Below are positions 16,137 through 24,568 of a stretch of 64,000 nucleotides of DNA, one piece after another. Position 1 is the first letter of the stretch, and each line of letters starts with the position of its first letter. Position numbers and translations under genes: made by a program. The notes under the pieces are model-generated. The model searched no databases and was not told the origin of the DNA. It saw only the letters and a program-made list of their open reading frames with translations. Source of the stretch: VRUE01 sp045805805 (lineage in GTDB: Bacteria; Actinomycetota; Thermoleophilia; Solirubrobacterales; 70-9). Location: the NCBI GenBank assembly GCA_045805805.1, contig JBJMKO010000055.1:1-64000 (forward strand), read 5' to 3'.

Positions 16137-16478
16137 ATGAGCGCAGCCTCCAACTCCCGATGTCCCGTTTGCCGTACGGCCGAAGTGGTCTGTGGCAAGT
16201 GGACCCTCCTCGTGATCCGCGACCTGGCCGAGGGCTCGAGCCGCTTCTGCGAGCTGGAGCGCTCGCTGGAGGGGATCAGCCCCCGCACCCTCTCGCTGCG
16301 CCTCCGCGCCCTCGAAGAGGAGGGCATCGTCGAGCGCCACACCTTCCCCGAGGTCCCGCCCCGGGTCGAGTACGCGCTGACCGAGAAGGGCGAGGCCCTC
16401 GTCCCCCTGGTCGAAGACATGCGCCGCTACGGCAAGCGCTGGCTTTTTGACGACGCCTCTGTTCCGGCCGCGGTGTAG
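16137..16478 (+). CDS. HxlR-family winged-helix transcriptional regulator
   Basis: A 113-residue regulator of usual HxlR size. The helix after the N-terminal cysteines (CPVCRTAEVVCGKW) leads into TLLVIRDLAEGSSRFCELER, followed by the recognition region GISPRTLSLRLRALEEEGIV and the wing VEYALTEKGEAL. HxlR members often respond to reactive aldehydes or quinones through N-terminal cysteines; three are present here, but sensing is not shown. It has palindromes upstream and a large nested inverted repeat immediately after its stop. No obvious target lies next to it. Confidence 0.88.
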   Translation: MSAASNSRCPVCRTAEVVCGKWTLLVIRDLAEGSSRFCELERSLEGISPRTLSLRLRALEEEGIVERHTFPEVPPRVEYALTEKGEALVPLVEDMRRYGKRWLFDDASVPAAV

Positions 16479-16480
16479 GG

Positions 16481-16587
16481 CCCGCCCCGGCAGGGGTTCC
16501 GCTTAACTTTTTCGAGACGCCGCGATTGCTGGCGCTCGAACCGCGCTCGCGAAAAAGTACAAGACGCTCCACCCCTGCCGGGGCGGG
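16481..16587. repeat. Nested inverted repeat after the HxlR gene (cruciform/terminator-like)
   Basis: Three nested arm pairs are visible: a perfect 17-bp outer pair (16481-16497 / 16571-16587), ACTTTTTCG (16506-16514) with CGAAAAAGT (16550-16558), and TTCGAG (16511) with CTCGAA (16535). The structure starts two bases after the stop codon and fills most of the 181-bp gap. It probably acts as a terminator. Confidence 0.7.
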
Positions 16588-16659
16588 TCTTGAGGGCGGG
16601 GCGAGTGCAAGGCATCGTGCAGTCGCAGGAGCGTCAGGTACGGGCGGGAAGCCTGGGGC

Positions 16660-18255
16660 GTGCGCGATCGCTTGCTCAACGACTCGTTGTCCATGCTTGC
16701 GGCCGAGGCGGCCGTCCGGCTCAGCGGACTCGTCGCCGGCGGCGATCAGATTCCCTTCGATGTCGACTCCGAGAGTGGCGAGGACTCCGACTTCTTCAGC
16801 TACCGGCCGCTGACCTCGTGCTACGTGCGCGAGCGTGAGGGCGAGCTGCGCAGCCTCGACGGGTTCGGCCCGGCGCGCGATGCGGTCGCCGCCACCGGAA
16901 TCGCCGCCGCCTACCTGGAAGCGCGCGGCGAGCTGGTCCCGAGCGAGCCCGGCGAGCGCGCGGCGCAGATGCTGATCGCCTTCCTCGCCTCTCTCTGGGA
17001 CGGCTGCACCGAACTTGCCCTCGACCACGAACGGCTGCAGAACGCCCTTGCGGTGCTGGAGGCCGAGACCTGCGGGGCCGAGGAGGCCGACATCCTGATC
17101 GCACCGCTCGTCGGGCTGCGGATGCCGCTGCCGCGGCTGCAGCTCCCGCACGGAGTGCAGATCGTCCGTGCCGACGCGATCGAGGCGCCGATCGAGGCGA
17201 TGCGCAGCGAGGGCATGAGCCGCGCCGCCTGGGAGCCGCAGTTCCTGGCCCTTGCCGAGCAGGACGAGGGATCCGAGAGCGCCGAGGCCGCGATGTGCCA
17301 GCTGCACGAGCTGATCAGCGTCATGCACCTCTTCAAGGCGGGCAGCGTCGGCCTCGGTCCCTACGCCTTCGCCCCCACCGGCGAGGGCCGCTGGGCACGC
17401 CTGGCCACCGGCGCCCCGGCGACGCGCCCCGGCGCCTACGAGCTGAATGAGGCCGAAGCGGTCCAGCTGTCCGAGCTTGCCGACGCGCTGGAGGCCCGCC
17501 CCGATCCCGACGCGGCCCTCGCCTGGGCCGTCGGCCGCTTCGAGATCGGCTGCGGCCGCGACTCCGCGCTGGAGGGCCTCAGCGACCACCTCTTGGCATT
17601 GCGTGCGGTGCTCGACGGCCAGGGCCCGGTCGGCGCCTCGCTGCCGATGCGGGCCTCGGCCCTGATCGCCTGCGAGGAGCTCGACCGGTTCGAGGCCCGT
17701 GAGCGGATCGAGCAGGCGCAGGCGCTGGAGCGCTCGCTGATGAACGGCACCCAGTCCCTGCCGGGGCTCGCCCTGGCGAGCTGGCTGGAGGAGGGGGTGC
17801 GCCGCATCCTGCGCGAGGCCGCCCTCGGCAAGCTCGGCGCCGACCTCGGCACCGCCGCCGAGGAGACCCTGATCGCGACCGGCCTCCAGGACGGCGACGG
17901 GTCGATCGTGGGCACGACTTCAGAGTGGGAGACACCCGACACGGGAGAGGTGGAGGAGACAGTGACGTCACATCATCAGCCGCATCGCGAGCCACGGGTC
18001 GACCATGACGACCAGGCGACCCGCATCCTCGAGCCGATCCCGGTCGAGGGAGAGATCCGCATCTCCGCGACCCCATGGCTGGACGAAGTCGAGGCGCCCG
18101 AGAGCACGCTTGACTTCCCGGCGATCGAGGGAGACGTGCATCACCGCGAGCGGATCGACACTCCCCGCGTACGCCATCTCTTCCAGGTCCCAGAGGACGC
18201 CGACTGGCAGGTCAAGGAGCTCAAGTACGACCACTACGGTCGCGAGGCCGGCTAA
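16660..18255 (+). CDS. Unrecognised 531-residue protein
   Basis: No known domain was recognised. Residues 1-400 are helical and Ala/Glu/Leu-rich, with segments such as YRPLTSCYVRER (near 48) and QLHELISVMHLFKAGSVGLG (near 210). Residues about 410-531 are acidic, low-complexity and probably disordered, ending in a short conserved-looking tail (HLFQVPEDADWQVKELKYDH). No signal peptide or membrane helix is evident. It converges on the ArsA/Get3 pair and is separated from it by a palindromic terminator. GTG 16660 is the best start available, but the Shine-Dalgarno is weak. The compositional bias matches the neighbours, so it looks native rather than acquired. Confidence 0.6.
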   Translation: MRDRLLNDSLSMLAAEAAVRLSGLVAGGDQIPFDVDSESGEDSDFFSYRPLTSCYVREREGELRSLDGFGPARDAVAATGIAAAYLEARGELVPSEPGERAAQMLIAFLASLWDGCTELALDHERLQNALAVLEAETCGAEEADILIAPLVGLRMPLPRLQLPHGVQIVRADAIEAPIEAMRSEGMSRAAWEPQFLALAEQDEGSESAEAAMCQLHELISVMHLFKAGSVGLGPYAFAPTGEGRWARLATGAPATRPGAYELNEAEAVQLSELADALEARPDPDAALAWAVGRFEIGCGRDSALEGLSDHLLALRAVLDGQGPVGASLPMRASALIACEELDRFEARERIEQAQALERSLMNGTQSLPGLALASWLEEGVRRILREAALGKLGADLGTAAEETLIATGLQDGDGSIVGTTSEWETPDTGEVEETVTSHHQPHREPRVDHDDQATRILEPIPVEGEIRISATPWLDEVEAPESTLDFPAIEGDVHHRERIDTPRVRHLFQVPEDADWQVKELKYDHYGREAG

Positions 18256-18265
18256 AACCGACCGC

Positions 18266-18310
18266 CGACGGGCCTAAAAGCCCACTCGGGCTCCGGTTAT
18301 AGGCCCGTCG
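18266..18310. terminator. Bidirectional hairpin between convergent genes
   Basis: Outer arms CGACGGGCCTA (18266) and TAGGCCCGTCG (18300) enclose an inner AGCCC/GGGCT stem. It lies 10 bp after the 531-residue gene and 9 bp before the end of the opposing ATPase gene. Confidence 0.65.
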
Positions 18311-18318
18311 ACCCAGGG

Positions 18319-19470
18319 TTAGGCGCGGCCGGTGGCTATGGCTTCTCGTTGCTCGTTGCTGGCGAATAGGTAGCGGTTGATCTCGGCCAGGCCGGCCAGG
18401 TCGTGGACGTCCTCGTCTAGATATGGGACTCGGATCACGCCGCTGGTGCGCAGCTCCCTCTCCAGGCGCTCGATGTTGGTCACGTCGCGCTCGGCCAGCG
18501 CCTGGTAGTCGGCGAAGTTCCCCGCCACCCGCTGTGCCAGATCCTCGTCTTCCAGCTTCTCTACAAGGGTCTTGTCGAGGTCGCCGTTTTCGTTGCGTAG
18601 CCGCTCGGCGGGGTAGTGGACCTTGTTGACGATGACGCCGCCGAAGGGCAGCTTCGCCTCGACCAGCTTGCGGTGAAAGTAGACGGCCTCGTCGACCGGC
18701 TCTCCCTGGGGGCCGCAGACGACGAGGAAGCAAGTGCGGCGATCGGCGAGCAGGCTGTTGACCCGTTTGGCGCGGGCCTGGAAGCCGTCGACCATGCCGC
18801 TGAAGGCGTTGAAGAACTCGGCCAGGTCCGCCAGCAGGTCGAAGCCGACGATCCGCTTGAAGACGCTGAGCGCGACCGAGGCGCCGCGTCCCGCCACCTT
18901 GGCGGCCAGCCCGGTGGGGCGCATGAAGACGCGCAGCGAGCGGCCTTCGATGAACTGCATCAGGCGGCGCGGGGCGTCGAGGAAGTCGAGTGCGTTGCGG
19001 GTTGGCGGCGTGTCCAGGACGAGCAGGTCGAAGCGGCCCTCGGTGTGCAGCTCGAAGAGCTTCTCCATCGCCATGTACTCCTGCGAGCCGGCGAGGGCGC
19101 TGGATATCTGCTGGTAGATGCGGTTGCCGAGGACGCGGTCGCGCGATTCCTCGTCGGGCGCCTGGCGGGCGACGAGCTCGTCGAAGGTCGCCTTGGCGTC
19201 GAGCATCATCGCCCACAGCTCGCCCTCGATCTCGACTCCCTGGGCGGCGAACAACCCCGGGTCGACCTGCCTGGCCTCGTTGCCGAGCTCCTTCAGGCCG
19301 AGCGAGTCGGCGAGACGCTTTGCCGGGTCGATCGTCAGCACGCAGACCTTCAGCCCGCGCGCCGCCATTCCGACCGCGATCGCCGCCGAGGTGGTCGTCT
19401 TGCCCACGCCTCCCGAGCCGGCACAGATGCAGATGCCCTTGCCGTCGAGGATGTCACCGACGTTGGCCAT
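18319..19470 (-). CDS. ArsA/Get3-family ATPase, second subunit of the actinobacterial pair
   Basis: A 383-residue SIMIBI-class ATPase with the P-loop GSGGVGKTTT near residue 19, switch-I region LTIDPAKRLADSLG, and an A-box-type VLDTPPTRNALDFL. Mycobacteria encode an adjacent pair of such proteins (Rv3679-Rv3680, called BagA/BagB) that act together, and this gene follows its partner with an ATGA overlap at 19470. Arsenite transport is unlikely because no arsenic genes are nearby. A role in envelope or metabolic homeostasis is inferred from the mycobacterial pair. Confidence 0.88.
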   Translation of the reverse strand: MANVGDILDGKGICICAGSGGVGKTTTSAAIAVGMAARGLKVCVLTIDPAKRLADSLGLKELGNEARQVDPGLFAAQGVEIEGELWAMMLDAKATFDELVARQAPDEESRDRVLGNRIYQQISSALAGSQEYMAMEKLFELHTEGRFDLLVLDTPPTRNALDFLDAPRRLMQFIEGRSLRVFMRPTGLAAKVAGRGASVALSVFKRIVGFDLLADLAEFFNAFSGMVDGFQARAKRVNSLLADRRTCFLVVCGPQGEPVDEAVYFHRKLVEAKLPFGGVIVNKVHYPAERLRNENGDLDKTLVEKLEDEDLAQRVAGNFADYQALAERDVTNIERLERELRTSGVIRVPYLDEDVHDLAGLAEINRYLFASNEQREAIATGRA

Positions 19471-20390
19471 CAGCCCAGCCTCTTGGCCAGCTGTCGCGCC
19501 GCCTCGGCCCCAAGCTCGGGCTCGAAGAGGAAGGGCAGGGTCTTCACCGGCGCCTCGACCCTGCGTCGCAGGCGGGCCAGCTGGGCACGCTGGGAGCGAG
19601 CCCGGTTGTGCTCAGAGAGGGCCGCCCGCGCCGCGGCCCGCACCGACTCGTTCTCGTCCTCGGCCAGGCTCGCGAGGCGCTCGGCCTCCTCGTTGGAGAA
19701 GCGCTCGGGATAGAGGCCGTTCATGTAGACGCGGTCTACCGCGACGCCGACGTCGGTGCGAAGGTCGTGCTCGAGCGCCGCCGACTCGTTGACCGGCATC
19801 TCCTCGGGCAGGGCGACGATCGCCACCCCGGTGTTCTCCTGGTCGGTGATCAGGCGGTCGAGCTGCTGGGCCTGGGAGTGGATTGGGCCGACGCGGGCGA
19901 TCGCGGCAAAGGTGCGCGGCGTCTGCAGAAAGCCGATCCCGTGACCGGTGGCCGGGGCGTCGACGATCACCAGGTCGTACTCGCGGCCCTTCTTCACCTT
20001 GCGGTCGGGCTGGGCCAGCTCCCAGATCTTGCCGATCGTGACCAGCTCCTTGAGGCCGGGGGTGGCGGCGGCGAGGTAGTTGAAGATGCGGCTGCGGAAG
20101 AGCATGTCGCGCATCGCCCGGACCTTGAGCTGGAGCAGCACGTACTCGCGCATCGACTCGTCGGGGTCGATCGAGATCGACCAGAGGTTCTCGGCCATCT
20201 CGACCTCGTGGAAGCCGACTTCGGTGTGGTCGAAGATCCGCGACGCGTGCTCCTGTGAGGAGACCTCGCAGACGATCGTCCGCTTGCCTTCGGCCGCGGC
20301 GCGCAGGCCCAGCGCGACCGCGACCGTGGTCTTGCCGACGCCCCCCTTGCCGGTGACGAAGACCAGTCGCTTGTCGAGAAGATCGGTTAC
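19470..20390 (-). CDS. ArsA/Get3-family ATPase, first subunit (no canonical start codon)
   Basis: About 306 residues. The P-loop TGKGGVGKTT begins about 12 residues from the N-terminus, followed by a conserved ATGHGIGFLQTPRTFA segment. Between the upstream in-frame stop (20414) and the P-loop there is no ATG, GTG or TTG. The expected start site, with AGGA 8 nt upstream, reads GTA (20390-20388); ATT at 20408 and a late CTG are the only alternatives. The downstream ATG at 20198 would delete the P-loop. Either a GTA start is used or one base differs from the true sequence. It pairs with the downstream ArsA/Get3 gene and diverges from parA. Confidence 0.8.
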   Translation of the reverse strand, partial: VTDLLDKRLVFVTGKGGVGKTTVAVALGLRAAAEGKRTIVCEVSSQEHASRIFDHTEVGFHEVEMAENLWSISIDPDESMREYVLLQLKVRAMRDMLFRSRIFNYLAAATPGLKELVTIGKIWELAQPDRKVKKGREYDLVIVDAPATGHGIGFLQTPRTFAAIARVGPIHSQAQQLDRLITDQENTGVAIVALPEEMPVNESAALEHDLRTDVGVAVDRVYMNGLYPERFSNEEAERLASLAEDENESVRAAARAALSEHNRARSQRAQLARLRRRVEAPVKTLPFLFEPELGAEAARQLAKRLG

Positions 20391-20455
20391 CGGGTGATTC
20401 CTAGCAATTTCTCAGGCCGGCAGGAAAAGCGGGTGCTCATGCGAATACCCGCGCA
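20391..20455. promoter_or_regulatory. Divergent promoter region between the ArsA/Get3 pair and parA-ftsZ
   Basis: A 65-bp intergenic region must hold both promoters. It is slightly AT-richer (ctagcaatttctcagg). No clear dyad or full -35/-10 pair was found. Confidence 0.4.
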
Positions 20456-21586
20456 ATGGGATTCCTGAGCCGCAAGAGCAAGTTCGTGTCCACCCCCGTC
20501 GAGGACGAGCCGCATCCGATTGTCGCCGAGCTCGAGAAGATGGAGGAGGCAGTACCCGAGCGGCCTCGGCCGGCGGGTCCTGTCGCCGCAGGGGACCCAC
20601 CACCCCCTCCGGTCGCTAAAGCGTCCTCGGGGGCGGTCCCCCCTGCGGCGCCACCCGCCGGAGGTGCGGTTGAGGTAGAGGCGCCTACGGTTGAGACAGC
20701 TGAAGCTGAGGAGCGCGATACCGCTGCGGTTGCTGAGGAGCCGGAGCGGTTTATGCCTCGGGACCTGTTGGCGCCTTCGCGTCATGAGGTCGTTGTGGAG
20801 CGGGTTGAGCCCGAGGTGCCGGTCAAGCACGCCGATGTGATCGCCTTTGCGAATCAGAAGGGTGGGGTGGCCAAGACCACCACCACCTTGAACCTCGCCG
20901 TTGCCTTTGCCGAGTCCGGGTACCGGGTGCTCTGCGTCGACCTGGATCCGCAGGGGAACCTGACGATGAGTCAGGGAATCGATCCCGACAAGGTCGAGAA
21001 AAGCCTTTACGACGTGCTGGTCAACGACATGCCGATCTCCGAGATCGTCCAGCACCGCGAGATCGACATCGCCGTGTCCTCGATCGACCTGGCCGGTGCC
21101 GAGATCGCGATGAGCACCAAGATCGGCCGCGAGCGATCGCTGGAGAAGGCCCTCAAAGAGGTCTCCGGCGACTATGACTTCGTCTGCATCGACACGCCGC
21201 CCAGCCTCGGGCTGCTGACGATCAACGCGCTCACCGCCGCGAACAAGGTGATCGTCCCGGTTCAGTGCGAGTATCTCTCGATGCGCGGGCTGGTCCAGCT
21301 GCAGAACACGCTGAAGATGATCCAGGAGAACCTGAACCCGGACGTCAAGATCGAGGGCATCCTGCCGACGATGCTCGACACCCGCACCGTCCATGCCAAG
21401 GAGGCGGTGGAAATTCTCGAGGAGAACTTCGGCGAGCTCGTCTTCAAGTCCCGAATTCGCAAGGCGATCAAATTTGCCGAGGCCCCGGTGAAGGGGGCCA
21501 GCGTGCTCAAGTACGATTCCGGCAGTAGCGCCGCGAACTACTACCGCGAGCTGGCGAAGGAGGTTCTGGCACATGAGTCGGCGTAA
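20456..21586 (+). CDS. parA: ParA/Soj-type ATPase with 125-residue disordered N-terminal extension
   Basis: A 376-residue ParA/MinD-superfamily ATPase. The deviant Walker A motif NQKGGVAKTTT is at residues 133-143, with DLDPQGNLTMSQG and IDTPPSLGLLTINAL after it, all typical of chromosomal Soj proteins. Residues 1-125 are rich in Pro, Ala, Glu and Val and look disordered; standard Soj proteins begin at about residue 125 here. There is no parB beside it; instead the 3' end overlaps an ftsZ gene by 14 bp. A role in positioning the division machinery or nucleoid is inferred from this coupling. Confidence 0.9.
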   Translation: MGFLSRKSKFVSTPVEDEPHPIVAELEKMEEAVPERPRPAGPVAAGDPPPPPVAKASSGAVPPAAPPAGGAVEVEAPTVETAEAEERDTAAVAEEPERFMPRDLLAPSRHEVVVERVEPEVPVKHADVIAFANQKGGVAKTTTTLNLAVAFAESGYRVLCVDLDPQGNLTMSQGIDPDKVEKSLYDVLVNDMPISEIVQHREIDIAVSSIDLAGAEIAMSTKIGRERSLEKALKEVSGDYDFVCIDTPPSLGLLTINALTAANKVIVPVQCEYLSMRGLVQLQNTLKMIQENLNPDVKIEGILPTMLDTRTVHAKEAVEILEENFGELVFKSRIRKAIKFAEAPVKGASVLKYDSGSSAANYYRELAKEVLAHESA

Positions 21587-22991
21587 GAAGCGGGCGAGCA
21601 TGCGTGAGGGGCCTCTTTCTGAGCTTTTTCGGTCGACTTCTGACGACGAGATTTCGAAGGGTTCGGCCCCGGGTCCCGACGCGGGCTCGGAGGGGCCTGC
21701 GGGCGGGGGCGGGGCCTCCGTTCTCGGCCCCTCCGAGCCCGCGCCACCCGCGGGTGAGGCGTCTGGCTCCCACGCTCCGGGTCCGAGCGAAGGTGAGTCG
21801 CGGGAGACCCCTCCTGAGCGGCTTAAGCGGGTTTTCTCCGAGGAGCCTCGGGCTGCCCGGCGGGAGATTGAGGCCGTTGTGGAAGCGCCTAGGTATGGGC
21901 GGGAGGAGCCTGAGTACGAGCCGCCCGGCAGTGGGGAGCCGCATCAGCCGAAGATTCGGGTGGTTGGGGTCGGCGGCGGCGGCGTCAACGCGGTCAACCG
22001 CATGGTCGAGGCTCGGATTCCCGGGGTCGAGTTCATGGCGGTCAACACCGATCTTCAGTCCCTGCAGCTCTGCGTCGCCGACGTCACCGTCCACATCGGC
22101 GAAGAGCAGACGCGCGGCCTCGGGGCCGGCGCCGATCCCGAAGTGGGTCATCGCTCCGCCTTCGAGGAGCAGGACAAAATCAAGCGCCTGCTGAAGGGCT
22201 CCGACATGGTCTTCGTCGCCGCCGGCGCCGGTGGCGGCACCGGCAGTGGCGCCGCCCCCGTGATCGCCCGCCTCGCCCGCGAGGTAGGCGCGCTCACGGT
22301 CGGCATCGTCACCAAGCCGTTCAGCTTCGAGGGCAGCCGCCGCAGCAACCAGGCCAACAAGGGGATCGAGGAGCTGGCCGCCGAGGTCGACACTCTGATC
22401 GTCGTCCCCAACGACCGCCTGCTCGAGGTGCTCGACCAGCAGACTTCGATGGTCGAGGCCTTCCAGGTCGCGGACGACGTCCTGCGCCAGGGCGTGCAGG
22501 GCATCTCCGACCTGGTCACGCTGCCCGCCGTGATCAACCTCGACTTCGCCGACGTGCGCACGATCATGTCCGAAGCAGGCCGGGCGCTGCTCGGCATCGG
22601 CATGGGCCATGGCAACGACCGGGCAGTGCTGGCGGCCGAAAAAGCGATCTCCTCACCCCTGCTCGAGACTTCGATGGAGGGTGCACGGTCGATCCTGCTC
22701 TCGATCACCGGCGGTGCCGACCTCTCCCTGGTCGAGATCAGCGAGGCGGCGAAGCTGGTCGGCGAGGCCGCCCACCCCGACGCCAACATCATCTTCGGTG
22801 CCAACGTCGACGAGGAGCTGAACGACCAGGTCTGGGTGACCGTGGTCGCGACCCGCTTCGACGGCCGCGCCGCGCCGCCGCGCCGTGCTGCCGAGCCGAT
22901 GATCCGTCGCACCAAGGATGCCCCGCCCTCACGCCGCTCTGAGCGCCCGGGAGAGCTCGGCATCGACGTCCCAGAGTTCCTGCCGGGATAG
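21573..22991 (+). CDS. ftsZ: FtsZ with about 125-residue N-terminal extension
   Basis: A 472-residue tubulin-fold GTPase that forms the division ring. The core starts near residue 127 (KIRVVGVGGGGVNAVNRM). The tubulin signature GGGTGSG is at about 220-226, the catalytic T7 loop NLDFADV follows, and the canonical C-terminal peptide (IDVPEFLPG) that binds FtsA/SepF-type partners ends the protein. The N-terminal extension is Gly/Pro/Ser/Glu-rich. The start at 21573 lies inside parA (14-bp overlap), implying translational coupling; a downstream GTG at 21880 would remove most of the extension. It is not in a dcw cluster, so whether this is the only FtsZ of the cell cannot be told. Confidence 0.92.
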   Translation: MSRRKKRASMREGPLSELFRSTSDDEISKGSAPGPDAGSEGPAGGGGASVLGPSEPAPPAGEASGSHAPGPSEGESRETPPERLKRVFSEEPRAARREIEAVVEAPRYGREEPEYEPPGSGEPHQPKIRVVGVGGGGVNAVNRMVEARIPGVEFMAVNTDLQSLQLCVADVTVHIGEEQTRGLGAGADPEVGHRSAFEEQDKIKRLLKGSDMVFVAAGAGGGTGSGAAPVIARLAREVGALTVGIVTKPFSFEGSRRSNQANKGIEELAAEVDTLIVVPNDRLLEVLDQQTSMVEAFQVADDVLRQGVQGISDLVTLPAVINLDFADVRTIMSEAGRALLGIGMGHGNDRAVLAAEKAISSPLLETSMEGARSILLSITGGADLSLVEISEAAKLVGEAAHPDANIIFGANVDEELNDQVWVTVVATRFDGRAAPPRRAAEPMIRRTKDAPPSRRSERPGELGIDVPEFLPG

Positions 22992-23006
22992 TCCGACTTC
23001 GGGTCG

Positions 23007-24512
23007 ATGACCGGGGTCGTCGCCGCGGGCCACCCAGCCACCGCCGAGGCGGGGGCGGAAGTACTGCGTGAGGGAGGCAACGCGGTCGACGCAGCGGTCG
23101 GCGCCGTCCTCGCCTCCTTTGCCGCGGAGAGCCCGCTGACCGGCTTCGGCGCCGGCGGCTTCATGATGGTCCACCGCGGCGGAGAGACAACCCTGCTCGA
23201 CTTCTTCGTAGCCGCACCGGGCAGGGACGGGATTGAGCGCAAGGCCGAGCTGGTCCCGGTCCCGGTCCACTTCGACGCGGACACCGTGCAGACGTTCTAC
23301 GTCGGCCCGGCGTCCTGCGGCGTGCCCGGCACCGCTGCCGGGCTGGAGGAGGCGCTGCGCCGCTTCGGCTCGGTGCCGCTCGCCGAGCTGGTCGGGCCGG
23401 CGGTGCGATTCGCTCGCGAAGGGGCGCCGGTCAACGCCGAGCAGGCCTACATCCTCGACATCCTCGGGCCGATTCACGCGCGGCTGGAGGGCACGCGCGA
23501 GCTCTACGCGCCGGCGGGGCGGACCATGCGCGAGGGGGAGCTCTTCCGCTTCCCGGAGCTGGCCGAGGCACTTGAACGCTTCGGCGCCGAAGGGGCGGAG
23601 CCGTTTCGCAGCGGCGAAGTTGCGACTGCGCTCAGCGAGTACGTGGTCGAGCACGGCGGCACGCTCGGTCTCGGCGACCTCGCCGCTTACGAGGCGATCG
23701 AGCGCCGGCCGATCAGCACGTCGTTCCGCGGCACCGAAGTCCTGACCAACCCGCCGCCGTCCTCGGGCGGCATCCTGATCGCCTACTGCCTCGGCTTGCT
23801 CGAGCGGCTGGGGGAGAGCAGTGGCCCCGAGCAGCTGGTCGCCGCGATGGGTGCCGCCAACGCCGCCCGCGGCGAGGCCTTCGCCGAGGCGCTCTACGGC
23901 GAGGGGCTGGAGGCCGGCCTGCTCGAGCCGGCCGCTCTCGACCTCTCCGCCGGCGACCTGCTCGGCTCGACCACGCACATCTCCGTGCTCGACCGCGACG
24001 GGACCTGCGCCGGCGTCACCTGCTCCAACGGCTCGGGTTCCGGCGTCCTCGTCCCCGGCACCGGCATGATCCTCAACAACATGCTCGGCGAGGAGGACCT
24101 CAACCCGCTCGGCTTCCACGCGATCGCACCGGGCAGGCGCGTGCCCTCAATGATGGCGCCGACCGTGGTCCTGCGCGAGGGTGAGATCCAGCTCGGCCTC
24201 GGCAGCGCCGGCTCCAACCGGATCCGCTCGGCGATCCTGCAAACGATCGTACGGACGGTCGAGCAGGGGATGGCTGCCGAGCAGGCTGTGCGGGCGCCGC
24301 GCCTGCACTTCGAGGCCGGCGTGGTCCAGGCCGAGCCCGGAATCGACGAGGAGGCGCTGGCACGGATCGAGGCACGCGGCATCCCCGTCCTGCGCCGTCC
24401 CGCGATCAACCTCTTCTTCGGCGGCGTTCAGGCAGTCGCACGCGAACACGGCACCGGAGCCCTCGCCGGCGGCGGGGACCCGCGTCGCGGCGGCGCTGTC
24501 GCCCTTGCATGA
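23007..24512 (+). CDS. ggt: Gamma-glutamyltransferase (glutathione hydrolase) family protein
   Basis: A 501-residue Ntn-hydrolase that self-cleaves into two subunits and transfers or hydrolyses gamma-glutamyl groups. The N-terminal signature GGNAVDAAVGAVLA is near residue 27, the autocatalytic nucleophile is Thr322 in the STTHIS motif, and the small subunit carries NGSGSGVLVPGTGMILNN. No signal peptide is evident, so the enzyme seems cytoplasmic. It starts 15 bp after ftsZ. Actinobacteria often use mycothiol instead of glutathione, so the natural substrate is open. Confidence 0.88.
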   Translation: MTGVVAAGHPATAEAGAEVLREGGNAVDAAVGAVLASFAAESPLTGFGAGGFMMVHRGGETTLLDFFVAAPGRDGIERKAELVPVPVHFDADTVQTFYVGPASCGVPGTAAGLEEALRRFGSVPLAELVGPAVRFAREGAPVNAEQAYILDILGPIHARLEGTRELYAPAGRTMREGELFRFPELAEALERFGAEGAEPFRSGEVATALSEYVVEHGGTLGLGDLAAYEAIERRPISTSFRGTEVLTNPPPSSGGILIAYCLGLLERLGESSGPEQLVAAMGAANAARGEAFAEALYGEGLEAGLLEPAALDLSAGDLLGSTTHISVLDRDGTCAGVTCSNGSGSGVLVPGTGMILNNMLGEEDLNPLGFHAIAPGRRVPSMMAPTVVLREGEIQLGLGSAGSNRIRSAILQTIVRTVEQGMAAEQAVRAPRLHFEAGVVQAEPGIDEEALARIEARGIPVLRRPAINLFFGGVQAVAREHGTGALAGGGDPRRGGAVALA

Positions 24513-24568
24513 CCCGCCCGCGGCGGCTTAATCGGCGCATAGCCGAATAAGTCGCCACACACGTAAGA

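Noticed and set aside
20198..20200. ATG 20198 (minus strand) as the start of the upstream ArsA/Get3 gene
   Set aside because: It would delete the P-loop, which is intact and in frame upstream.
18319..20390. Arsenite efflux operon
   Set aside because: The two ATPases match the actinobacterial Get3-like pair, and no arsB, arsC or arsR gene is nearby.
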